Part shown: positions 1 to 11,990 of the stretch, piece by piece | Layout: the number at the start of each line of letters is the position of its first letter | Position numbering within the stretch: position 1 is the stretch's first letter | Assembly: GCF_014805685.1 (NCBI RefSeq) | Contig: NC_060887.1 | Location: forward strand, 12,002,963-12,066,962 | DNA from: Silurus meridionalis | Taxonomy: Eukaryota > Chordata > Actinopteri > Siluriformes > Siluridae | Direction of reading: 5' to 3' | Length of the DNA stretch: 64,000 bases | Program-made: the position numbers and the translations under genes | The notes under the pieces: generated by a model | Databases searched by the model: none | Told to the model about the DNA's origin: nothing | What the model saw: the letters and a program-made list of their open reading frames with translations, nothing else

Positions 1-473
1 GCTTATTGCCATGTTTTATGGTGAGTTTTTCTTTTTTTTTTCCAATTAGCTGCAGTCCAGACAGAATTGGATGGTGTTGAAGTATAGAATGGTGGCCATG
101 TTGGTTCCTTTCACCTGTAATTAATCTCCAACCATCCCTGCTCCAAAACAACCCCAAACCATTAAGCTTCCACTTCTATGTTTGACTGTGGGTGTGAGGA
201 AGTCTAACATCTTCTCTCCTGTTCCTACGTCTTACATACGTTTTTCTGTCACATTCGGACTCATCTGTCCACAGAACTTTCTTTGTTAACTGTTCAATCC
301 TTGTGTATTTTCACCTTTTAACTAGTTTGTTGCGTATAAACACAAGAAACATGCATTTGCCTCAAAAAAACAAAAGACTGTGTTTCCAAATTTCTGACAG
401 ACTCTGTAGCAACTACGAATTCTCATTACATGATAAAGCAAACAGTGTTGATATTATCTTTCATGTATTACAG
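1..473. repeat. MDC1 intron with Tc1-like transposon relic
   Basis: This stretch is the end of an MDC1 intron; the acceptor AG is at 472-473. Roughly 60-300 reads on the plus strand like the complement of a decayed Tc1-like transposase body. It has the familiar order of a stretch for 'SKQPQTIKLP', then 'LTVGV', then 'GLICPQNF', as in the fuller copy near 45.4 kb. No open frame survives and no terminal inverted repeats were identified. Class is by resemblance only. Confidence 0.5.
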
Positions 474-3400
474 CGATGAAAAATTCAGAAGACAGTACTA
501 AAGCTGGGCAAACGCAGCCGGATCTGGATGCTACGCAGGCTTACACCGATGTGACGGAAATAGATGAGGAGGAAGATGTTGGAAAAAAAGAGGGAAAAGG
601 AGAACAAGACACTCATACTGCTGAAAAAGTGCTCATCAAACACAGCGCGTGGAAAGACGAGAACAGTGACGTCGTCGTTAGTGAACCGGAAAAAACGACG
701 GAAGAGGATGAAGAGATGCGAGTGGATTCGCATCTCTCCACTGCAGACACTCTGCTGATCGTCAGGAGCCCGAGGCAGGAGGAGCAGACTCAAGCCGGCG
801 TCTTCCTCGCAGCCCAAAGTAAAAAAGAACAGGAGGAGACAGAGACTGTGGAACATGGGAGCAGGGATAAGGAGCTGCAAGAGACAGAGAAGGCTCGAAA
901 TGAAAGTGCGGAGCTGAAGAATGATGAAGGGCAAGCGAAGAAAGAGAAGAGTGAAGTAATTAGAGTTGGACCAGAAGAGGAGCCTCTCCAGATTGATGAT
1001 CTCGCTCAGGTTGCTGTTGCCGGAACGCTGCCTATGAGTGAGGAAGAAGATGAAGAGGATGAGGAGCAACCGATTGAAACAAGCTCAAACAGAGGAACCC
1101 ATTCTGCTAAGGTTGACCTCGCTTATGTTGCTGTTGCTGAAACGCTGCCTATGTGTGAGGATGAAGATGGAGAGGATGAAGAGCAACCGATTGAAACAAG
1201 CTCAAACAGAGGAACCCATTCTGCTAAGGTTGACCTCGCTTATGTTGCTGTTGCTGAAACGCTGCCTATGTGTGAGGAAGAAGATGGAGAGGAGCTGATT
1301 GAACCTAGCTCTAAAAGACCAAAGCAGCCTGCTAAGGTTGAATCAACACAACCTCTTGAGCTTGATGATCTCACTCATGTTGCTGTTGCCAAAACGCTTC
1401 CTATGTGTGAGGTAGAAGAGGGAAAGGACGAAGAGCAGCTGGCTGAACCGAGCTCCAGCAGACCAATGCAGCCTGCTGAGGTTGAATCAACACAGCCTCT
1501 TGAGCTTGAAGATCTCACTCATGTTGCTACAGCCGAAACACTGCCTATGTGTAAGGAAGAAGAGCAGATTAAACCTAGCAGACGCCCTGGCAGGAGGAGA
1601 CCGCCTGCTGGTGCTGTGCCAAAACAGAGCATCAAGTCTGATCAGGAGGATAAAGAGGGGCAAGAGGGAGACCAAAAGAGTGAAGCAACATTTACTAGGA
1701 GGTCCAGTATGAGGAGAATCGGTGCGAAGGCGAAGCCGGTTGAGTCGCGCACTACCATTCCTGAAACCCTACCGATGAATGAAGAAGAGGAGGAACAGGA
1801 GGAAAAGGGACTGAGTGAAACCAAACCCGGTAGAAAATCTAGCCGAAGAAGAACGACCTCTAAACCTGAGTCTACACAACCTCTCAAGCCTGAAACTGTG
1901 AAGATGGATGAAGAAGAGGGCGAGCAAGACTCTAAAAGGTGCCTGAGAGGAAAAGGAAGAGCAGCATCTGGAAAGGGTAAACCCGTTGGGAAGAAGGGAA
2001 AGCGAGAGAAAGGAGAGCAAGATTCAGGCAGTGAAGCGGAGGAGGACAGAGGGAATAAAGGAAGACGACGAAAGGATCTGAGGCAGAAATCTAAAGATGA
2101 TGACGAGGCCAGAATCACAGAAAGCGAAGAAATCGAACATTTAAAAAGGCAAGAGGAAGAGGAGGAAAGAAAGATACTGCAGAGGAAGAAGGAGGAAGAG
2201 GAAGCTAGAGAGAGGGAGGAAAGAGAAGAGAGCATGAGACTGGAGAAGGAAAGGGAGGAGAGAGAAGAACGTGAAAAGAGGGAGCAGGAGAAAAGGATAG
2301 ATTGAAAAAGAGAGAATAGAGAGGAGAAGAAGGAAGAGGAAGAGATAAAAGCAAGGGAGGAGAAGGAAAGGGTCGAAAGGAGAAGCAGCTGGAAAAGGAA
2401 AGGAGAGAGCAAGAAGAGAAAGAAAGGCAGGAACAAGAGAGGATGGAAAGAGAAAAATGGAAAGGGAAGAAAAGAAAAGCTAGAAAAGAAAAGAGAGAAA
2501 GACAAGCGCTTGAGGAAGAGCTTGAAAGAGAACGGAAAAACGAGAAGAAGAGAGGATCGCGAGAGAAAAAGGGAGAGTGAAGAGAGAACAGCAAGAGAAA
2601 GAAATGAGGGAAGAGAAGGAAAAACAGGAAAAGGAAATGGAACAGAGGAAGAAGGAAAAGAGAGCAAAGACAATGAGAAGGGTATGGAAAAAGAAGAGGG
2701 ACAAGCACCAGGAAAACGGAAAACATGGCTAGGAAGAAAGGGGAAAAAAAGCATAAAAGGGGAGGAGCAAAAATTAGAAGAAGGAACTGAGGAAAGAGTG
2801 GAGACTGATCAAGATTTCAGTGAGAAACAAAAACAAGAAGATAAAACAGTGAGCGGTAAAAAGCGAGAGGATGAACAACCCGAGAGTGACGCAAAACCCA
2901 GACGAGGCCGACGCACCACCAGAAAATCTGTTGCGCCCCCTGCTGACGTGGAGGACGAAGGCGGTCCGGCTAAAAGAACTCGTTCGCGCTCTAACTCCTC
3001 AAACTCTGTCTGCTCGGAGCAGTCCACTCAGGATAGCCTGAGCGAAGGAAGAAAAAGATGGGGAAGGAGAAAAACTGCTGAAGAGGTGAATGAGAAAAGC
3101 AGTGTATCAGGCAGAAGAACATGCACAGCGCCCTCTAGAGAGAGGGAGGACACAAAACAGGCTGCTCGTTCTCGCTCCAACTCCAGGAGCTCCGAACGAT
3201 CCAGCAGCAGCGTAGGCACTCGGAGCCAAGGCAGAGGAGGGAAAAGGAGGAAAACTTTAAAAGCTGAGGAGCAGGAAGGAAAGGAGGTGGAAGTGGGAAA
3301 ACAGTCAGCAGCTGTAGGGAGAGGAAGAGGACGTGGAAGAGCACGAGGTGGGAAACATCCCGGTCCAAATGTCATAAAAGCGGAGACTGCTGGTGAGCTC

Positions 3401-5974
3401 GAGGAGCCTAAACCCGAGGTCCCAGCCGTTTCCAAGGACAGTGTTACGAGCCCGAGCAGCAGCAGGGGGCGTAAAAGAGGTACTGATGTTTTAGTGCTGA
3501 CGCCAGAAACTCCTCAGCCGACTCCTAAAACCCCTAGGCGCTCTATAACCGGACCGACACACAAGGTAGAGGAAGTCACCTTTCGTACAGCATACAAGAA
3601 ATGACCACTAGCAGTATTATCGCTAGAGTAAAGATTGTCTCTCACTCCCTTTCAGGTTCTATTTACAGGAGTAGTGGATGAGGACGGGGAAAAGGTGGTG
3701 ACGCGTCTGGGTGGAAGCCTGGCCAAAGGCGTAGGCGATATGACCCACCTAGTGACGGATAAAGTCCGTCGGACCGTGAAGTTTCTGTGCGCCGTGGCCA
3801 GAGGAGTGCCGATCGTAACCCCTGATTGGCTGAGAAAGGTGAGGAAATTGAGGAGGTCTGCACTTTAGCCAAAAAAAAAAAAACCAATGGTATTAGACAA
3901 TACTCTGAAATGACTGAGATTTAGGCCGCATCAAAAACATGACACTGTAGAACTGTAGAATGTAGAAGCAAACACCCCCCACCAATGAAAAGATCAATTC
4001 TGTCTGGCTTTTTTCACATCGTTCATTTCAGACAATTTGGCTAGCTCACGTTGAAAATGAACGCTGCATTGCGTCATTGCCGTGCCGCCGAACTGTACAA
4101 TGATCCCTTCTCATGCTTCTCGCCCACCACGTGTTTTCAAACCACTGCTACTCAATGTTCACACACTCCCACATTTTTTTTCCACTGTCCTCTTGAACCA
4201 GAGAGCAGGGCAGCTTTATTGTGGATTCCCTGCTCTGCGTGGCCGTGGCATCATCGGAATTCAAGCTTGTGATCCCCCCGAGGAGTGCATAAGAACTTCT
4301 CTTTTGACACTTGGGATTGAGAAGTCAAAAAAACAACAACCTGGCAATAAAGCGATATAGACTGACACCAGAGCAAGAGTATTGTGTATTGTGGATATGA
4401 AACCGAATTGCCCACAAACACTTGGGTTTCAAATAGGTTTCTAAACAGTTTTTTCCCTCCCTCCCTCTCTGTGCAGTGTGGTAAAGCCGGAAGCTTCCTC
4501 TCACCTAATGGATTCCTAGTAAAAGATGTAGAGCAGGAGAAGAGATTTAACTTCAGTCTACAAGATGCTCTAAGAGCAGCCAGCTCTCAGACTTTATTGC
4601 AGGTACAGTCTTCTATCTTCTCTTCTATCATTTTTAAATCTCAGGCTCCTGCCCGTGATGAATTCTGTTCACCACGAAGCCGGTACCTGTTATTCGGGTG
4701 ATGGATTCTTCTCAGCAAAGTGACGACGGCCGACACTGCATTCTACCGTGTTCTGATACCAGTGTATCGCATACCACACCATCACCGCATCATTTCTAAC
4801 GAATTACATTTACTCGCGTTACTGTAATACATTTTTTTTTTGTACTACTACTTTTTAAAGTAGCTTTTAAAATGTGATTTTCCTTTCATTTAAATACGAA
4901 CATTTGTTCAAATGTTGTACTTAACCACATTTTAAATCGTATCCGTTACCGAGTAAAATAAATTAAATAATATTAATTATTATTATATATTATTATTATT
5001 TGATTATTTATTATCTGTGATTACTCTCATTATCATAAATGACATAACAGGAGTTTTTTTTTCCTTTTGCTTTGAAACTGCGTAACTCAAATTTAACTCA
5101 GGTCATGGACTAGAATGGGTTTGTTTGGGGTTTTTTGCTCTGAAACTGCAAAACTCAAATTCAACTCAAGTTGTGGACTAGAATTTTTATTTATTTATTT
5201 ATTTATTTTGTTATTCCACTTTAATTTTTAAAGGTGTTCCTTCAATATATGATTTTGAACTACACTAGAATGTACCTTTTGTAAAATTTTGTTGAAGTAA
5301 CAGTAGTTTTACTTGAGAAGAATATTTTATTGCTCTTTCTACCTCTTCATGTGATAGAATAGTCCTAATGCATATATATTTCTATAACAGGGCTATGAAA
5401 TCCATGTAACGCCCTCTGTGAAACCCGAACCGGCTCAGATGAAAGAAATCATCACCTGCTGTGGGGCACGCTTTCTTCCCAAAATGCCCTCCGCCCACAA
5501 GGTAGCAGCTCACACGCATTTAGCAACACTGCTAATTTGATCACATTTGCCTTTGCTCTTAGCATTCACCTTATTCACAATTCATTCTCGCCTGAGGCTG
5601 GGAATATTTTATAAAGCCTTTTTGATCTTCTCTTTTTTGAATACTGCATACATGTCCAAACCTTCTCTACAGACAGCCACGCTTCCATTTTCGTGCTTCC
5701 GCCTGTTTTTCGGATTCTTTACACTGAACCAGATGCCTTTTTCTTTCTCTGCCTGTGCTAGGCTCAGACCATAGTGGTGGTGTCGTGTGAAGAGGATCGG
5801 GCGTTGTGCGAAAGAGCTCGGAGTTTGGCTCTTCCCGTGGTCAGCGCCGAGTTCCTGCTGACCGGCATCCTGCAGCAAAAAGCAGACGTCCAAACACACG
5901 CGCTGTCTCTTTCGCCTGCTGCTGCTGCTGCTGCTGCGCAGACAAAACCTGCTGCACGCAGCCGGGGAAAGTAG
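474..5974 (+). CDS. mdc1: Mediator of DNA damage checkpoint protein 1 (3' part)
   Basis: MDC1 is the nuclear scaffold that binds gamma-H2AX at DNA breaks and recruits RNF8 and MRN. Exons in view: 474-3565, 3656-3838, 4477-4602, 5391-5501 and 5762-5974, all joined in frame with GT-AG introns; the FHA-coding exons lie left of the window. The big exon has TQ motifs (TQPDL, TQAY, STQPL), about 39-residue repeats centred on ETLPM, a Glu/Arg/Lys coiled-coil-like tract and Arg/Ser-rich basic stretches. The last four exons encode tandem BRCTs: [27 protein letters not shown], then a second repeat ending EFLLTGIL and a poly-Ala run from a GCT repeat. The Thr of LFTG and the RRTVK Arg/Lys that hold phospho-H2AX in human MDC1 are present. 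Oddity: an in-frame TGA at 2303-2305 in the purine-rich tract, with the same frame open again afterwards. The gene assignment is firm; intactness is not. Confidence 0.92.
1055..1288 (+). repeat. Near-identical 117-bp tandem repeat inside MDC1
   Basis: Two copies of a 117-base (39-codon) unit start at about 1055 and 1172 and differ at only a few bases. They encode an acidic run, then [20 protein letters not shown] and TLPM. More diverged units follow at about 1290-1560 ([10 protein letters not shown] then [11 protein letters not shown]). The near identity of the first pair points to recent duplication or gene conversion within an older coding repeat. Confidence 0.9.
3839..4476. other. MDC1 intron between BRCT exons
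   Basis: This is an intron between donor AAG|GTGAGG and acceptor gtgcag. I see no repeat family or conserved element in it beyond short A and T runs. The small open frames near 4050-4360 have no supporting features. Confidence 0.8.
4603..5390. repeat. MDC1 intron: hAT-like MITE piece and 68-bp tandem duplication
   Basis: AT-rich intron. Around 4800-5340 it contains text typical of fish hAT-like MITEs ('acatttactcgcgttactg' and 'agtagttttacttgag'). Within it a unit beginning 'tgct(t/c)tgaaactgc' and ending 'tggactagaat' occurs twice, at about 5068 and 5136, so a 68-base spacing. A short TTTA run lies near 5190. The repeat class is tentative. Confidence 0.45.
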
Positions 5975-6015
5975 TTTCTGGACGTACAAAAAAAAAACGA
6001 ACAAAAAAAGCTGCT

Positions 6016-6021
6016 ATTAAA
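6016..6021 (+). terminator. Candidate MDC1 poly(A) signal ATTAAA
   Basis: ATTAAA occurs 42 bases after the MDC1 stop codon. It is the nearest canonical or near-canonical signal downstream. No experimental 3' end is available. Confidence 0.4.
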
Positions 6022-6539
6022 TAACCAGTGCTTAATACATCCCTGAACTTGTGGAATGTCAAGTCATTTTTAAGCTACTCTTTTAGAAACTGTCCCTTTC
6101 CTAGTTGTTGGGTTGGTGGCCTTGTTATTTTTATGTGCATCTTTCATTTGGGAATACAGTGGTTTACCTTTTACACAACTGAGCTGTGATTTAGTTTTTA
6201 AGGTAAAGCAGTGTTTTTTTTAATGATAATTATTTAAAGGCACACTGTATGATAAACTGATGTTAGGGTCACCCTTTTTAAATCCACTTCGCCACCGTTT
6301 GTCCAGCGTCAGCCGTCGCCTTACGTCGAGGATAAGTGCCCCTTCAAATCCATCTTATGTCAAATGTGCCTTCGCCACCCTTTTTTTTTTTTTTTTTTGA
6401 AAGTCGGCAGGATTGTTACAAAACGTGATCGATCCGTTGCCAAAGCTGGGCAAAGACACAAACACATACTGGACCAACATCATCAGACTTCTGACCCTTT
6501 TCCAGTGAAAAGACACATTACATGCACAGCTCAGGTTTC

Positions 6540-7080
6540 CAACTGAAGGTACCATTCCAGCAACGGTATTCCAATGTAAATAAACTTTTGTTAGCTAAAA
6601 AAATGTGTTTGTTGTGTCTTTGAACCAGATTCTCTGATCTGATGAAACCAAATTTGAACTGTTCAGCCTCAATTCTACTTGTTATGTCTGGAAGAAACCA
6701 GGCAGCACTTATCACCTGCCCAAAACCATCCCAAAAGTCTAGCGTCATGCTGTGGGGGTGGTGTTCTGCAGCAGGGACTTGGCAAATGGTCATGGTTCAG
6801 GGAAAGTAAAAATGTAGTGGAGTAAAGAGATCTCCTCAATAAAGAAAACCAACCAAAGGTTCACCTTCCTGCATAACAACAACCCTAAGCACACTGGAAC
6901 CCTACTGAGTCTCTGGAGAGACCTGGAGGTGGATGTCCACTGATGGTCCCTATCCAAACTGACCCAGTTTTAGAGGTTTTGCCATGAAGAATGGCAGAAG
7001 ATCCCCCAGTCCAGGGGTGCAAAGCTTGTTACGTCATACCCCTGAAAGACTAGAGGCGGTAATTGTTGCCAGATTGTGTG
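6540..7080 (+). repeat. Decayed Tc1-like transposase relic
   Basis: The plus strand reads in shifting frames as a Tc1/mariner transposase: SDETKFELF, then VWKKPG, a block resembling the usual HAVGVVFCSRDL, then FTFLHNNNPKHT, which corresponds to the 'QHDNDPKHT' catalytic region. Frames are broken and the aspartates are partly lost, so it cannot encode active enzyme. It fills most of the gap between MDC1 and the GC-rich block. Confidence 0.7.
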
Positions 7081-7139
7081 TGATTTTAGGGAATATATAA
7101 TGATTTCATTTCTAAGGAAGTCTGCTTGAGTTTTTGGTG

Positions 7140-7240
7140 TTTCCATAAAACGCAGCTCGGTAGATTCCGAGATTTGCCGACCTCGAACGAGCTTCTCCGA
7201 GAAGGCGCGACGCGCGCGCCGAACGTCTCGACAACGAGCG

Positions 7241-7275
<35 letters not shown>

Positions 7276-7478
7276 TCTCTCTAGCTCCTCAAGTGACTTC
7301 TTTCGTCGCGGGAGGCGGAGAAAAAGAGAGGAAGAAGCAGCAGCGCCAGGAGCAGAAGCGAGAATAAAACGATTAGCGCAGGGAGGAGAGAAAAAAAAAA
7401 GATTGAGCGCGCGCCTTGGACCGTCAGACTCACCGGCACGCGCTATTCATTAATGCGGATCTACTCACTGCAGTCAAG
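7140..7478 (+). promoter_or_regulatory. GC-rich CpG promoter-like block with putative noncoding first exon
   Basis: After AT-rich surroundings this block is rich in CG dinucleotides (gcgcgacgcgcgcgcc near 7205 and several later runs), has a CT-repeat at about 7246-7274, and ends with a strong donor CAAG|GTAAGAAG at 7478/7479. That is the usual appearance of a fish CpG-island first exon. The next plus-strand coding gene begins with an exon that has a good acceptor at 15998, so this may be its 5' UTR exon with an 8.5-kb intron. No TATA box is evident. It could equally serve a noncoding RNA. Confidence 0.5.
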
Positions 7479-8284
7479 GTAAGAAGAGCACGCGCTAAAG
7501 AGAGAGAGAGAGAGAGAGATAGATAGAGAGAGAGAGAGAGTGTGTGGAAAGGATGGATGCGGGGTGTGAGGGGTTAAATTTTGCAGGGTTTTTCCCCTTT
7601 TTGCACTGTGGGAGAATTTTCAAGGGCGAGTTTGGGAAATGAGTTTGAGTTATTAATTTTGTGGATTTTATTTTTCCATTGAGAGAGAAAGAGAGGGGGA
7701 TGACGAGGGAATGTGCAAATTAGGTGGTGCGGAGAGCCGCTTAATAAGGCAGAGAGAGATGGAGAAGGTGGGATGGAGCTAGTGAGAGAAATGGAGAGAG
7801 GGATGGGGAGAAGAGAGCGCGCGCGCGAGCATCTTGAGGAACGCAGCGTCAGCACCATTTAATAACGCGACATTGTGCTAATGAACAGACGAGCGAAATA
7901 ACAGTGCGGTCCAGATGTTTTAAATAGTATACAGATGTGGATGTTGCTGTGTGTGTATAATGAGATTTGTTCTTTCGGATCGGTGCCAGTTATTTGATAT
8001 TCACCCCGTAGGCGAGTTCTCATTCGTTATTCTCTCACTGACCCACTGAAATGCAGAAATGTGTAGGAATGGCAAATATGTCTAGCACGAGGAAGGGGAG
8101 AAAAAAGATCAAGAAACAACTCCCCTGCGCATTTGCGGGGGGGAAAAAAAGCCTGAGAAAGCCCCGAGAACCGTTTCATATCATCACCGGTCACTGATAT
8201 CGAATCCTGCAAGATCGAGATTTTTTTTTATGCCTCGATTCATCAGTGCACCCATAGGCTCCACCCATAGACACCGCCCACACG

Positions 8285-8400
8285 CATCATTTGCATATGC
8301 TGATATATCAGTATTGCTATAAGGAGATATATCAGGCTGCTCCTAGGTGGTGTGTTATGACGTCAGAGAGTGGCTTAAAAAGCTCTGCAGGCCAGCTGTG
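8285..8400. promoter_or_regulatory. Cluster of transcription-factor-like sites (octamer, CRE, E-box)
   Basis: An exact octamer ATTTGCAT at 8289-8296, an exact CRE palindrome TGACGTCA at 8358-8365 and two CAGCTG E-boxes near 8393-8404 fall within about 120 bases. Short palindromes (gatatatc) lie between them. Each site is common by chance, so the cluster is only suggestive of an intronic enhancer or alternative promoter. Confidence 0.25.
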
Positions 8401-8461
8401 ACAGCTGTAATGTTAAAGACAAACTGCAGATAAATGAAAGTGGACTTCTTATTAATCATAT

Positions 8462-8462
8462 A

Positions 8463-8541
<79 letters not shown>
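8462..8541. repeat. (TG)n(TA)n compound microsatellite
   Basis: About ten TG units run directly into some 25-30 TA units. It is a simple-sequence repeat in the gene-free stretch. Confidence 0.95.
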
Positions 8542-8544
<3 letters not shown>

Positions 8545-9889
8545 GTATATGTGTATATTTTATATATAATGCTTTAGAAATGCTTATAGAGCACTGCATG
8601 CATCCTTCTGGGTGGACTGTGTCGCCATGCCTCTAGCCTATTATGGGATGCTTGAATGTTACGTAAGGGGAAGTCTTATGGGGAAGACAGGTGGAAGCAA
8701 TGGGGGTGTCCATTCAAAAAGCAAATAGAATTGGATACCAACAATCAGATCAGTGTGTGTTTGCGATGTAGAGATCAAGAAAAGTGCGCGTGCATGTTGT
8801 GTTTCTTGTGAGTACACGAGTACACTCGAAGTGGGATTTGATGTCTGAAAGGTTAAAACAGAATCATATCACGGTATCGTATGCCTTCCAGACTTGGCCG
8901 CGTGCCATTTGGTTTGGCTCACTTTTATTTTTTTCTGTATGGAAACCTACTTGAATCACATTAGGCATGAAGCATGGGTCTGGCTTTCTGTGTGTGCAGC
9001 CTGGCGTAGAGTGAAAAAAAAAAACCGAGACAAAATGGAAACGAGAGAGATTCACGTTGCAGCTGATGCTGCTACCACGGGCAGTACTTGATCAGACTGG
9101 TCAGGTGCAATCTCTTAACTTATTATGACCTTCAATTATGGGGAAAAAAATATCAGTATTACCTATGTTAAGCAAAAAAATATTCCATGAAGGTTTCTAG
9201 GCATGCAGAGATGCATGGGACATCATAGTAAGGCAGAGAGAATGAGAAGGAAGAGAATTTAATACCATATAAAATTTAAGATATTGTTGGCAAAAATTCA
9301 ATATATTTCTATTACAAAAAATGACATTAAAAAATAAAATATCATACTATAATTTCTTTCCTACATTTTTGCTTTTATAAATATGAATTTTATTACAATA
9401 TCAATGGTTAACGATTCATATATGCAAGATTAATAATATTAAATTACAAAAAAAAATCCAAAGTGATCATTTTGGCCCCAATACTGCCATTTGAGGTCCA
9501 TATGGCTGGCTTACTCTTCACCCTCTGGTAATGGCACCCCCCTCTGAGTGTGAGCATATTGTGCAAAAAGTGAGTATTGTGCAAAAAAAAAAAAAAAAAG
9601 GTAGGATAAATAGGACCTGTTTAAGGTTGCATTATACCTAATGCATACTTTTCAGGAGGAAACATACTTAGCAAATAGATTTAGATTAAAGCAGAATACA
9701 TTTGTTATAGGATCTTAACTGCATTCAGTAGAAGCTTAGATAATTTTTTCCCTCCGATAAGGATTTTAATACCCACTTGAGATGTTAGCCTTCCTTCAAA
9801 ACCGTGCCAGAATGAAATTGTTAAATAAACGCTACTGTTACACCTCAGTAGTGTGAGATGTGAAATGCTCTAATTTCTTTTTCCATTAT

Positions 9890-10310
9890 TCTATATAACT
9901 GCCATAGCAGCAGAGTAAGAGATATATCATGATAATAAAGTAGTATACGGTCATTTTTATTGGCATGAAGATATCCATTAGATATGGTTTACATTGGTTG
10001 GAGTGGAAGATCTCCTGCTTTAGAGCTCTGACCTCAACCTTACTGAACACCTTTGGGATGAGTTGCAATGCTGGCTGCACTCCAGATCTCCATCACCTCA
10101 CCTACACCAATACCTGACTTTACTAACACCCATGTAGCTGAATGAGCACAAATCTTCACAACCGCCCTCCAAAATCTAGTGAAACATCTTCCCAGGAGAG
10201 TGGAGGTTGTAACAACAGCAAATGAAGACTAAAAAATAGAATGTGATGTTCATAAAGTATGTTCGGATCCTAAGCTCCACAAACATTTGTCCATACAGTG
10301 TATATTTGAA
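9890..10310 (+). repeat. Tc1-type repeat, family with 'cctttgggatga' body
   Basis: The text 'gacctcaacc ttactgaaca', then 'tttgggatgagtt', and an end reading 'tttgtccatacagtgta' match a dispersed family present four more times here (about 42.65, 44.15, 52.80 and 60.15 kb). The coding echo is 'DLNLTEHLWDEL', the C-terminal part of a Tc1-like transposase. It is non-autonomous and decayed. Confidence 0.65.
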
Positions 10311-11990
10311 TAAGTATTGAGGTGGACGTTCCCTAATGCAGACCATTTCTAGCTCTTTTATATCTGTGCGTATGGCCTTTTCTTTTCTATTCCTGTTTCA
10401 GTTGAGTTCAAATCCAAAAACGTGAATGTGTTCGTGTTTTAAAACCAGTTCTGTGCCGCTTTAGGTGTATTTCCAAGTTCATTATTGCAGCCAAGCTGTA
10501 ACCTTCTTACCACGGCAACCTGGTGCTGAATTAAAATATCTTGGTACTTAGGGGAATTTATAACATTCTTCCTAAACCCCCCTCTGAACAATATTAGGTG
10601 TTTTATACCTTTTTATACAGTTCTCAGTTTGTGAGTACTATGTTCTAAGCCTGTACAATGCACACAAAGATTCTATATTGCCATTATATTGGTTTATACA
10701 GTATATAAAAAACACATTAATGGCAATTGGAAGACATATGACTGCACCGCATTATGTAACAGTTTCAGTGTCGCATGTTCTGTGGACAGAACAGTCGATT
10801 CTGTGCCCTAATAAAGGACTTTGTCAAGAGGTTGACGGTGTGTAAGAATGATGTGCAAGGAAAGCGTAATCTAATCTCTTGAGGAAGCACCTGGACGATG
10901 TAAACGATGATATATTGTATATTAATCCCTGAAGCTCAGGGCAGCGCAGAACGGATCTGCAGGAACATAACCATGTGCTTCCACGCAACTCGCACCATTT
11001 CTCATAAAACCTTTCAATGTCTGCTTTACTGGATATACTTTAGGTATGTCGGTCTATTAACCTATTAAGCCGAAATGCAATACAAGCGAGTCAGAGGCAG
11101 GCAATACTTCATGTAGCCAAATGGCTTTCCCTGTAATACTTCAGCTGTCAAACCTTGCTCATGTCATTTTTTTGCAATTCAATTTTTCCCCAACACCCTT
11201 TTCTTTGTATTGTTTATGAACCAACCTACCCCCATACCCATTTTCTAGCTTAGTGGTGAAGATATTGCGTAATAATAACCATGAAGGTTATCATCTTAAA
11301 ATCCCTGAAGAGGCACTGGTGGACCCTTGTGCAAAATTTTGAAGCCTCAGCAACTTAGGTTTCTTTTTAAAGCATTGCAGCACAAAGATTACTGTAAAAA
11401 CGAGAAAAGTAAGCATCACATTGGACACTCTTCATAAACATAACGTCCCTAAAGGGTTTGCTTGTAAGATGTGCAGTTTCTTTGCTTGGATTATATTCCA
11501 TTTCACCATATTTCCTGTTTTGACTCTATCCATTACAGCATTACTATAACCAGGATCCTACTCTGTTCTCAGACGATCATTTCAAGTCTTTTTGATCGGT
11601 AAATGAATTCCCAAACCAATCTCCTGATTTCAGAATGTTGTTTGCCTCACATCCACATGCTTGACATTTACAGGAGACAGTCGTCTATTCACAGTTGTCT
11701 CATGACACCTGTAGCTGCCTATGTAGGCGGAAAAATCATGCTCCAGTTGAATAAGCCGAATTTTCGGATTGCTAGGTAATAAAACAAACTGACTTTTTTC
11801 CTCAAATAACAAATACTTAGTGTCTCATCTCCGCCACACAAATATGTAAAAAATGAAGGAATTTTGAAATGCGATTAAATAATCAGCATTTCCAATCATC
11901 AAATACAATTGTGTATACAATAATATGTCCTTTATTGGTCATTATTCACAAATGATAACCTTATTTTTATGTTTAATTAGTGGTGTTTGA
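10311..11990. other. Gene-free AT-rich stretch
   Basis: I see no coding exon, RNA gene or clear repeat in this stretch. It may belong to a long first intron of the Ig-domain gene. Confidence 0.6.

Larger units (their letters stand above)
7479..9880. other. Long gene-free stretch: GA repeats, TG/TA microsatellite, no coding
   Basis: Downstream of the CpG block are GA runs (7498-7540), a second purine-rich zone to about 7830, a microsatellite at 8462-8541 and AT-rich filler. An A run sits near 9582. No coding exon with splice signals was recognised on either strand. A possible regulatory cluster at 8285-8400 is listed separately. Confidence 0.6.

Noticed and set aside
1642..2754. 370-codon Ser/Phe/Leu-rich open frame on the minus strand across MDC1
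   Set aside because: It is the antisense of the purine-rich MDC1 exon. Lack of stops follows from composition; no signal, domain or splice logic.
4051..4701. Open frames in the MDC1 intron as extra coding exons
   Set aside because: The 4384-4701 frame contains the true BRCT exon 4477-4602; the earlier ones have no splice sites that keep frame with the BRCT exons.
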